Shown here in pieces: positions 18,901 through 30,900 of a DNA stretch of 34,683 nt. Numbering within the stretch: the first letter of the stretch is position 1; each line of letters starts with the position of its first letter. The translations under genes and the position numbers were made by a program. This stretch comes from Planctomyces sp. SH-PL62. GTDB lineage: Bacteria > Planctomycetota > Planctomycetia > Planctomycetales > Planctomycetaceae. The notes beneath the pieces are model-generated. The model saw only the letters and a list, made by a program, of their open reading frames with translations. It made no database searches and was not told the DNA's origin. The DNA is taken from contig CAMDPX010000056.1 of assembly GCA_945905295.1 (NCBI GenBank), positions 1 to 34,683 of the forward strand. Direction: 5' to 3'.

Positions 18901-21900
18901 CCTGGATGGCGGAGATGGCATGGACACACTTCGTGTCGCCGCCCATTTCTCGGCGCAATTCGTGGTGCTCACGGATCTGGAGGTGGAGACACGCGATGCC
19001 AATGGTGGCGTCGTCGAACACGCCGCACTAGCAAGCATCGAATTCGCGAATATCGACAGCACGCACGAAACACCCGACATCGACGCCAGTGGCTTCTCTG
19101 GGAATACCCAAATCTTCGCCGTCAACGCGATCGCGTCCACGATCCTCGGCGGGAGCGGCAGTGATGTCATCTTTACCGCCGACGGCGACGATTTCATTTC
19201 CGGCGGCAATGGCAGCGACTCGATCTTCAGCGGTGGCGGCAACGACGCCGTCCTCGGCGGCGCGGGGAACGATGTTCTGGAGGCGGGTGACGGCAACGAC
19301 AACATGGATGGCGGAGCCGGCAACGATCTCGTTGTCGGGGGGAACGGCGACGACATTCTCACCGGTGGGGACGGCAGCGACCTGATCAATGGCGATACTG
19401 GTAACGACGTGATCGACGGCGGTGCCGATAACGATGTCTTGCAAGGCGAAGCGGGGGACGATCAGGTGCTCGGCGGACTGGGCGATGACACGCTCGGCGG
19501 CGGTCTTGGAAACAATGCCTTGGACGGTGGCGATGGATTTGATTTGGTTCTCGAATTCTTCAATGCCGTCTCGACACTGACGCTCACCGACACGACGTTG
19601 ATCGGAATTGACCTCGATGACTTCGAGTTTGTGAACGATTCGCTGTTGAGCATTGACGCGGCGAATCTCCAGGTGCCCAGCGTCGGTCCGCTGGTCGACG
19701 CGGGCAGCTTCCACGGACGGCTGACGGCTTTCGTGAACGGCAACGGAGACCAAGTCGCGACGTTGATCGGAGGATTCGGAGACGATCAGTTGTCTTCGGA
19801 TGGCCCTGTCTTCGGCGGCGATGGCAACGACCTGATCTCCACTCAAGTGGGATACCGCGTGGACGGCGGTGCGGGGTATGACCGGCTGCAACTTTTCGGA
19901 CCCAGCGAGATTGACCTGACGCTCGTCCCAGCCGGCCAGGTGACGTCGATTGAAGAGTTGGAGCCGTTGACCAGCCAACTCATTTTGAATCAGGAGACCG
20001 TCCTGAACTTCTCTGGTCCAGAGAACCTTCTGACGGTGACTCGTGACTTCAACTCGTTCGTCGTTGTGACTCTGGCCGACCTCGACGACTGGACGCAGGG
20101 AGCTTTCGAGCGGACCAACGGCCGGACCCTCGCCGTCTTCACGCAGGGGGACGCCACGCTGAAGGTGCATGTTTCCACGCAGATTCAAGGCCAAGTCTGG
20201 AACGACTTGAACGGCGATGGAATTCTCAACCGCGATCCAGAAACCAACCAACCTCTGGAACCGGGTCTCGAGGGTCGCACGGTCTTCGTCGATCTGAACC
20301 ACAACAGCTTGTTCGATAGCGGCGAACCGGTGGCTGTCTCCCTGTCTGATGGCAGCTACCTCATTCCCGATACACCGATCGGCGAGCAAGCGATTCGACA
20401 AGTTCTTCCACCGGGTTTGCGTGAGACACATGGAACACAAACCGTCGTCATCCCACCGGGCGGCTTGATTGGCCCAGCCGTTCTCAATGCCGACTTTGGC
20501 AGCCAAGTGATTCCTCCCGCGGAACTTCGCGGCGTCGCGTGGGACGATCGCAATGCCAACGGTCTGCGAGAATCTGACGAACCAGGTTTGGCCGGCGTGA
20601 CTGTCTTCCTGGATGCCAACCACAACGGCGCACTGGACGCCGGGGAGGTCAGCAGGCTGACGAGCGCGGATGATCCGGAAACGACCGACGTCGACGAGGG
20701 GGGCGTCTATCGCTTTGAAAACGTCGATCCCGGCACGTATGTCGTTCGCGAACAAACTCCGGCGGGAGCCATCCTGACCTTCCCGGAGATTCGCGGTCTC
20801 AACGATCCGCCATTTGATAGCTCCCTCTTTGGAAGCCGCACTATCAGCGCGGATGGTCGGTATGAAGTGTTTCTCAGCGATGAATCGGACTTGGTCGCTG
20901 GGGACACCAACTCAATCTCCGACATCTTCCGCCGAGACACATGGACCGGAGATGTGGTGCGCGTCAACGTGACGGCCGATGGAACCGAGTCGAACGGATC
21001 AGGCTCTGATCTGGCAATCAGCGCGGACGGCCGATTCGTGGCGTTCACATCGTTTGCCAACGACTTAGTGCCGAACACCATCGTCTTTGGCCAAAGAGTC
21101 TTCGTGAAAGACTTGGAAACGGGAGCGATCGAACATTTCGGTCAACTGCTGATCGCAGAACATTCGGGGCCAGGGCAATCTCATGCGTCATTGAGCGCCG
21201 ATGGCCGCTACGTCGTGTTTGATAGTTCCGACCGCTCGAATTTGGTCGCCGGCGACAACAATCGTCGCACCGATGTCTTCGTCGCGGATCGCGAGACGGG
21301 AGTCATCGAGCGAATCAGCGGTCAAGCGAGTGGCCTTGGGTCTAATTTCGGCGGCTTCGATCCCGCGATCAGCGACGATGGTCGCTACGTCGTGTTTGTT
21401 TCGGCATCGAACAATTTGGTTCCCGTGAGGCCAACGTTCAACGTGGGACTCTTCATCACGGATCGAGAAACGGGCGAGACCAAGCTGCTGTTTGAGGGCC
21501 GTCACGGCACTCCAGGTGGTGCGTCGTTGAGCCAAGACGGACAATTCATTCGTTTTGGTTCGGATGAAGGGGTCTCGCGAGTCCTCGCCAATCCATTCCT
21601 CACGCCAGGTTCTGATGCTCCGAATTTCGTCGTCACGGTGGACGTTGGCCAGGTTGTTTCAGATCTCGACTTCGGCAATTTCACAGAACCGTTTACCAGC
21701 TCGATTCACGGTGTCGTGTTCAACGATCTGAATGGGGCCGGTCAACAAGCCAGTTTCCCGGCTGCCCACAGCTTCGTGCTCCCGCGAGGCACGATTGATC
21801 CGCTGATTCTGGATCTCTCCGGCAACGAGTTGGTGCAATCCAACGGTCTGTGGATCACCAAGCAAGAAGTGTTGACCGTCCACGGAACGGCTCGACCGGG

Positions 21901-24900
21901 TGCAACGATCCGATTGGAGAGCGGCTCCGACGATGACTACGACGACGGCATTACGGTTGCGGGGACGGACGGAGTCTTTGAAATGCAGGTCACGCTCACG
22001 CATGACACGCAGAACTTGGGTGTCAACACCTTGAGATTCTCGACGTCTGACGCCGGAATGCAGGCCAGTTCGGAAACAGTCGTGGTGCATTACGCGATCG
22101 GTAGCGTGGTCCGCTTCGTCAGCAACCTGGGAACCTTTGATGTCGAACTCCTGGATTCCGATGCGCCGAATACGGTCGCCAATTTCAAGAGTTATTTGGA
22201 CGACTACACGAATTCGATCGTGCATCGTTCGATCAGCCAATTCGTGATTCAAGGAGGTGGTTTCACCGTGGACGGGGCGAACGTCTCGGCAATCGCGACC
22301 ACCGCGCCGATCGACAACGAATTCAATCCGGCCAATTCCAATGTCGCCGGCACTCTGGCAATGGCCAAGCTGGGCGGACAACCAAATTCCGCCACCAGCC
22401 AATGGTTTATCAACGTCGAGAATAACAGTGCCAATCTCGACTCTCAGAATGGCGGCTTCACCGTGTTTGGTCGTCTCATTGGAGAAGGCCTGTCTGTCTC
22501 CCAAACCATTAACTCTCTGCCGACGTTTGACCTCCGCAACACTTTGGGCACGGCTTTCACCGATGTCCCGATTCGTGAGCAATTCGATCCTGGCTCCGGT
22601 GCCTCTCCAAGCGGCGACGACTTTGTCGGTTTCCGTGGGATCAGTGAAATCCTTGTCCAAGGGGAAACGACTCCGAATGCTTTCGACACCATCACTCTTG
22701 ACGCGTATGAGGTTGCTCTCAGTCCCAACGATCCGGTGACAGTTGAAGTCACCGTGACGACTCCGATGGCCGGTGTCCCTCGCGACATTGCATTGGAATT
22801 GGACATCGGAGGTGTCGGCATTCAGGCGGAGGTCGCGCCGTTCCAATTCGAAAATGTGCAACCGGGTTCCAGCGTGACATTCTCGATTCGACTAACGGCG
22901 GAAAGTAGTTTTCCAAACGGCCGCATCGCGCTGCGCTCGAATTCCAATGGACTTGCCGGCCCCATTGCCGAGTTGCTCGTGACTCCCAGCCTGGACTCGG
23001 AACCGGGACTGTCCGGCAGGACCGTCTTCCTGGATCAGAACAACAATGGCGTGCTCGATGCTGGCGAAGTCAGCACACACACGGCCGCCGATGATCCCGG
23101 CACCCCGCAAAACGAAGCGGGCACTTACTCGTTCACAGGACTGGCCAGCGGGCTACAAGCCGTGGCCGAGCAATTGCCGATCTTCCGGACTCGTCCCAAC
23201 GAATTTGGGTTGATCTCCGCGACCGACGGTCAGTTCGTCTTTGGACCAAGGTATCTCCGAGTCGGACAGGGTGAGGCGCTGAACGGGGTTGATTTTGGGG
23301 ACTTGGAACTTCGCCGTGAAATTCATGGGACGCAATGGCTCGACGACAATGCCAACGGCATTCGTGATCCTGATGAATCCGGCTTGGCGGGCATCACGAT
23401 CTATCTCGATTTGAATCACAATGGCAGCGTGGATGCTGGCGAGCCCAGGACGCTCACGGCTGAGGATGATCCCGCGACGACGGGAGTTGATGAAACGGGA
23501 CGCTACCAATTCGTCGGATTGCTGCCCGGCAATTACGACGTGCGAGAAGTTGTCCCCAGCGGATTTCGCACGACGTTCGCGCCGACGATCCAGCGCGTCG
23601 ATGTGCCCGAAGACGAAACCTTGCCCAACGGTCGTACCGTTCAGAACTCTCAGGCTCAGATCAGCGGGGACGGCCGGTTCGTGGTATTCTTCTCGGACGC
23701 CACCAACTTCGTCCCCAATGACACGAACGGCGCGTCCGATGTCTTCGTCAAGGATTTGCAGACAGGCGTCGTGACCCGCGTCAGCGTCGCGTCAGACGGC
23801 ACGCAAGCGAATAGCGACTCCTACTTCCCGGCCATCAGCGCGAATGGCCGCTTTGTGGTCTTCACGTCCGATGCGTCGAACTTGGTCTCCGATGACACCA
23901 ATGGGTTTAGGATCGACACGTTCGTCAAAGATCTGCTCACGGGAGTCGTCGAGCGAATTGACAACGGACCAACGACGGGCAACACCGGGGAAGACGAGTA
24001 CTCTCCGTCGATTAGCGGTGACGGCCGTTATGTCGTCTTCTTGGGTGGTGATTTTGATTCCCCGGATGTTGTCCTCTACGACCGCCAGACGGGCACCAGT
24101 CGAATTCTCGGTGCGTTTGTTGATTTCGGTGGCTTCGGCTCCGGGGATCCGACCATTAGCGTGAGTGGCGAGTTTGTCGATTTTCACAACGGATTAGTTC
24201 TCAATCTCAGCACGGGCGAAGTCGATGATAGTCCGGTTGTGGGGCGTTTCGTGGCCAATGAAGTCGAGCGCGGTTTCATGGTGACGGACCTCGACACTCA
24301 GATCTCGCTCCGCCTGGACGTGCCGCAATTCGACCAAAATGCTTACGGAGGGTTCGCACTCTTCGCATTCGACACGTACTCGTTCAACTCGTTCACAGAG
24401 AACGGCGACCGTTTGCTTTTAGTTCGCACTCCGAACGCCTTCTATCAAACCGAAGTGGATTTCGTTCGGCCACGCCAAGTGGAGTTGTATGTCGTCCAGA
24501 ATCCATTCTTTGCCCTGGATGCCCTGCGCGTTCAGACGCTCGTCAGCATCTCTGTGGGTGACGTGCTGACGGGTGTCGATTTCGGAAGTTCGAGGTCAAC
24601 GGTCACTGCGGTCGCCAGCATCGCCAGCGCAGAGGCGACGGAAGGTTCGGGAGTGGTGTTCACGATTACGCTGTCGAACGCGCTCGACGTGGAATCGTCG
24701 GTGACGTTCTCAACGTCGAACGGAACGGCGACGACGGAAGATGGCGACTACTCGGCGATCTCAGCGCAGACGGTGGTGTTTGCGGCGGGAACCACTTCGC
24801 AAACAGTGACGGTCCACACCATCGGCGACGACAAGATCGAAGCCCATGAAACCTTCACGGCCAGCTTAAGCGCGCTCAGCGGCGGCAGAATCACGGTCTC

Positions 24901-27900
24901 GGACACGGAAGGTTCCGCCACCGGCACCATCAACAACGATGACATGCAAACGTTGTCGATCAGCAGTCCCACGGTGACGGAAGGGACGGGAGGAACGAAA
25001 ACCTTGACGTTCACCGTCACATCGGCCAGCGCGGTCCAAGGCGGATTCACCGTTGCGTTCAGCAATGCGACCGGGACAGCGGGAGCCAGCGATTTCTCGG
25101 TGACGACCGCTAGTCCGCTGACGTTTGCCGGAACGGCCAACGAGACGCAGACGATCTCGGTGGACATCGCCACGGACTCGATCATCGAAGCCAATGAGCA
25201 GTTCACGGTCACGCTGGGAACTGTGTCGGCCGCGACGGCGACTCAAAGTGCGGCGATCACGACCGGCGCGGTGGGAACGGGGACGGTCAACAACGATGAC
25301 GTCGAGACGTTGACGATCAGTAGTCCGACGGTGACCGAAGGGACCGGCGGCACGAAGACGCTGACATTCACCGTCACGTCGGCCAGCGCGGTTCAAGGCG
25401 GATTCACCGTTGCGTTCAGCAATGCGAACGGGACGGCGGGAGATGGCGACTACTCGGTGACGACAAGCAGTCCGCTCTCCTTCACGGGAGCGGCCAACGA
25501 GACGCAGACGATCTCGGTGGACATCGCCACGGACGCGATCATCGAAGCCAATGAGCAGTTCACGATCACGCTGGGAACCGTCGCTGGGACGACTGCGACG
25601 CAAAGCGCGGCGATCACAACTGGCGCGGTGGGGACGGGGACGATCAACAACGATGACGTCGAGACGTTGACGATCAGCAGTCCGACGGTGACCGAAGGGA
25701 CCGGCGGCACGAAGACGCTGACATTCACCGTCACATCGGCCAGCGCGGTGCAAGGGGGATTCACTGTCGCGTTCAGCAATGCGAACGGGACGGCGGAAGA
25801 TGGCGACTACTCGGTGACGACAAGCAGTCCGCTCTCCTTCACGGGTGCGGCCAACGAGACGCGGACGATCTCGGTGGACATCGCCACGGACGCGATCATC
25901 GAAGCCAATGAGCAGTTCACGGTCACGCTGGGAACTGTCGCGGGTGCGACGGCGACTCAAAGTGCGGCGATCACGACCGGTGCGGTGGGGACCGGGACGA
26001 TCAACAACGACGATGTGGAGACGTTGACGATCACCAGTCCGACGATCACGGAAGGGACCGGCGGCACGAGCGAGATGACGTTTACCGTGACTTCTCCCAA
26101 TGCGGTCCAGGGTGGGTTCAGCGTGGGGTTCAGGCTCGCCGACGTGACCACGGACGGCTCCGATCACGGGGCGTTTCCTACTGGTTCGCTGGCCTTTTCG
26201 GGAGCAGCCGGCGAGTCGCATGAGATCACAGTCACGGTCAACGGCGACACGCTGCCGGAACGAACCGAGACGCTGACGGCGACGCTGGAAGCCGTGTCGG
26301 GCACGACAGCGACACAGATTGCGGCGATCACAACGGGCGCGGTCGGGACGGGTTCGATCGCGAATGATGACCTGCTCGACCTCGTCTATGCCGACACCAA
26401 CAACGTCGGGCTTACGGCATCCGTGGTCAACGGCCGGGTGTTGGTCAGACTCAATGGGATCGCTCAGCCGCAGTTTGATCCGGAGGTCGTCCGGACGATC
26501 ACCATCACGGGTGGCACCAAGGACGACACCATCGACTTGACGGGGCTGACGACAGGGCCGCAAGGCGCGTACTCGCATCTGACGAGCATTGTCCTCGTCG
26601 GTGGTGCGGGGATCGACAGGATCACCGGCTCCGATTTCGATGAGACGATCACCGGCGGCGTGGGCAATGACATTCTCGATGGCAAAGGTGGGACGAACAC
26701 CTTGGTCGAGACAGGGAACGTCGACTTCACGCTCACGAATACCGCTTTAACGGGCGTCGGTACGGACACGCTGGCTCGTTTCCAAATCGCCAACCTGACC
26801 GGCGGCGCGGGGGCCAACACCTTCACCGTCAGTGGCTGGACTGGCCGCGGCACGATTGATGGCTCAACCAGCCCCGGCAATACCGTTGATCGGATCGTGG
26901 CCGTTCACGATACGGACATGACGCTGACGGATACGTCACTGGCCGCCACAGGCTTCGGCACGCTGACATTGGTCGGGATCGAAACCGCGAACCTGACCGG
27001 TGGTGCCAGTGCGAATACTTTCGACGTCAGCGGTTGGACTCGCGCGGCCACATTGGTGGGTGGCGGAGGAGCCGACACGATCGCCGCCACGAAGGATGTC
27101 AACTTCACGCTCACGAACACCGGACTGCAAACCAGCGATGGCATGAACGTGTCGTTGAACACGAGCTTCTTGACGGCCAATCTCACGGGAGGCGATAGCG
27201 CGAACACCTTCACCGTCAGCGGTTGGACTCGTGCGGGATCATTTGCGGGCGGTGGCGGTGGCGACACGATCGCTGCCACGAAGAACGCGAGCTTCACGCT
27301 CTCGGACTCCGGGCTGCAAACCGGCGACGGCATGAACCTGTCGCTGGACAGCGAATTCACGATTGCCAACCTGACGGGGGGCGCGGCGGCCAACACCTTT
27401 AACGTCGGCGGTTGGACTCATGCCGGAACATTGGTGGGAGGCGGCGGTCCCTCCGACACGATCGTCGCCACCAAGGATGCGGACTTCACGCTCAGCAACA
27501 CGGGCCTGCAGACCAGCGATGGGATGAGCCTGGCATTCAACAGCAATTTCACGACCGCAAATCTGACCGGCGGCGCGAGCGCGAATACCTTTACGGTCAG
27601 CGAGTGGACTCGTGGGGGAGCATTGGCGGGCGGTGGCGGCGACGACACGATTGAGGCCGTCAAGAACTTCAACTTCACCCTCTCGAACTCGGGGTTGCAA
27701 ACGACCGACGGGATGAATCTGTCGTTGAACGGCGATTTCACGACGGCAAATCTGACCGGCGGCGCGAGCGCGAATATCTTCACCGTCAGTGGCTGGACTC
27801 ATGCGGGAGCATTGGCCGGCGGCGGAGGTGACGACACGATTGCCGCCACGAAGAATGTGGACTTCACGATCACCAACTCGGGACTGCAGACGACAGATGG

Positions 27901-30900
27901 AATGAATCTGTCGTTGAGCAGCGATTTCAGGATTGCGAACCTGACCGGCGGCGCGAGTGCGAATAGCTTCACCGTCACCGATTGGACTGGCAGCGGCACG
28001 ATCACTGGCCTGGCCAGCGCCGCCGGCACCTTCGACGAGATCGTGGCCGCTCACGACACGAACATGACGCTCACGAATACGTCACTGGCCGCCGCGGGCT
28101 TCGGCACACTGACGTTAGCCGGCATCGAAACCGCGACTCTGACCGGCGGCGCGAGTGCGAATGTCTTTAACGTCAGCGGCTGGACTCAGGCGGGAACATT
28201 CGCCGGAGGCGGCGGAGGCGACACGATCGCCGCCACGAGAAATGTGGGCTTCACGCTCTCGGACTCCGGACTGCAAGCCAGCGACGGAATGAATCTGTCG
28301 CTGGACGATGAATTCACGATTGCGAATCTGACCGGCGGCGCGGGGGCGAATACCTTCAACGTCGGCGGCTGGACTCACGCCGGAACATTGACGGGGGGCG
28401 GAGGAGCCGACTCGATCGTGGCTACCAAGGATGCGGACTTCACGCTCACCAACTCCGGCCTGCATACCAGCGATGGCATGAGCCTGGCCCTCAGCGGCAA
28501 TTTCACGACAGCGAATCTGACCGGCGGCGTCAGCGAGAATACCTTTACGGTCAGTGATTGGACTCGTGGGGGAGCATTGGCGGGCGGTGGTGGTGACGAC
28601 ACGATTGTGGCCGTCAAGAATTTCAACTTCACGCTCACCAACACGCAGTTGCAAACGAGCGATGGAATGAGCCTGTCGTTGAACAACAACTTCACGACCG
28701 CGAACCTGACGGGCGGCGCGAGCGCGAATACCTTCACCGTCAGCGGTTGGACGCATGAGGGTGCCTTGTTCGGCGGCGGCGGCGGCGACACGATCGCCGC
28801 GACGAAGAACGTAGACTTCACTATCAGCAACACGGCACTGCAAACGACCGATGGGATGAATCTGTCGTTGAACAGCGACTTCACGATCGCGAACCTGACG
28901 GGCGGCGCGGTTGCGAATAGCTTCACCGTCACTGGTTGGACTGGCACGGGAACGATCAATGGCATGACCAGTGCGGCCGGCACCGTCGATCAGATTATTG
29001 CCGTGTATGACGCGGACATGACGCTGACGAATACGTCGCTGGCGGCCGCGGGCTTCGGCACGCTGACATTGGCCGGCCTCGAAACTGCGAGCCTGACCGG
29101 CGGCGCGAGTGCGAATGTCTTCAACGTCAGCGGTTGGACTCGTGCTGGATCATTGGCGGGTGGTGGCGGTGGCGACACGATCGTCGCCACGAAGAATGTG
29201 AACTTCACGCTCGCGGATACCGGCCTGCAAACCAGCGACGGAATGAATCTGTCGCTGGACGACGAATTCGCCATTGCGAACCTGACCGGCGGCGCGGGGG
29301 CGAACATCTTCACCGTCGGCGGCTGGTCTCATGCCGGAACATTGACGGGAGGGGGAGGTGCCGACTCGATCGTGGCCACCAAGGATGCGGACTTCACGCT
29401 CTCCAACTCGGGCCTGCATGCCAGCGATGGACTGAGCCTGGTGTTGAGCGGCAATTTCGCGACTGCGAAATTGACGGGTGGCGCGAGCGAGAACACCTTC
29501 ACGGTGAGCGATTGGACTCGAGCAGCCACATTAACGGGAGGTGGCGGTGCCGACACGATTGCAGCCACGAAAGATGTCAGCTTCACGCTTTCCAATACCA
29601 AGCTCCAGACGACCGACGGGATGGTGGTGACGTTGAACAGCGATTTCACGATCGCGAACCTGACGGGAGGCGCGAGCGCGAACACTTTCACCGTCAGCGG
29701 CTGGACTCATGAGGGAGCCTTGGTCGGCGGCGGCGGTGGCGACACGATCGCCGCGACGAAGAATGCGAACTTCACGATCTCGAACAACAGGCTGCAATCG
29801 AGCGATGGGCTGGATCTGTCGTTGAACGGCGACTTCACGATTGCGAATCTGACGGGTGGCGCGAGCGCGAATAGTTTCACCGTCAGCGGTTGGACTGGCA
29901 GTGGCGCAATCAACGGCTTGGCCAGCGCCGCCGGCACCCTCGATCAGATCGTGGCCGTGCATGACGCGGACATGACGCTCACGAACACCTCGCTGGCCGC
30001 CGCAGGCTTTGGGACGCTGACATTGGCCGGCATCGAAACCGCGAGCCTGACGGGCGGCGCGAGTGCGAATGTCTTCAACGTCAGCGGTTGGACTCGTGCG
30101 GGAACATTGGCGGGCGGTGGCGGCGGCGACACGATTGCCGCCACAAAGAATTCCAACGTCACGCTCTCCAACACAGGTCTGCAAACCAGCGATGGAATGA
30201 ACCTGTCGCTGGACAGCGAATTCACGCTGGCGAACCTGACCGGCGGAGCGGGTGCGAATACCTTCACCGTCAGCGGTTGGACTCGTGCCGGAACATTGGT
30301 GGGGGGCGGAGGTGCCGACACGCTTGTGGCGGTCAAGAATTTCAACTTCACCCTCTCGAACTCAGGACTGCAAACGACCGACGGCATGAATCTGTCGTTG
30401 TTGAACGGCGACTTCACGACGGCCAACCTGACGGGGGGCGCGAGCGCGAATACCTTCACCGTCGGTGGCTGGAATCGTGCGGGATCGTTCGTGGGTGGGG
30501 GCGGCGGCGACACAATCGCGGCCACGAAGGATGTGGGCTTCACGCTCTCGAACACGAAGTTGCAGACGACCGACGGCATGAACCTGACGTTGAACAGCGA
30601 TTTCACGATCGCAAATCTGACGGGTGGCGCGAGCGCGAATACCTTCACCGTCGGTGGCTGGACTCGTACGGGAGCATTGGCCGGCGGCGGAGGTGGCGAC
30701 ACGATCGCCGCGACGAAGAATACGGGCTTCACGATCTCCAACTCGGGGCTGCAAACGACCGATGGGATGACTCTGTCGTTGAACAGCGATTTCACGATCG
30801 CGAACCTGACGGGCGGCGCGAGCGCGAACACCTTCATCGTCAGCGGTTGGACGGGTGGTGGTGTGCTGAGTGGCTTGACCAGCGCCGCCGGCACCTTCGA

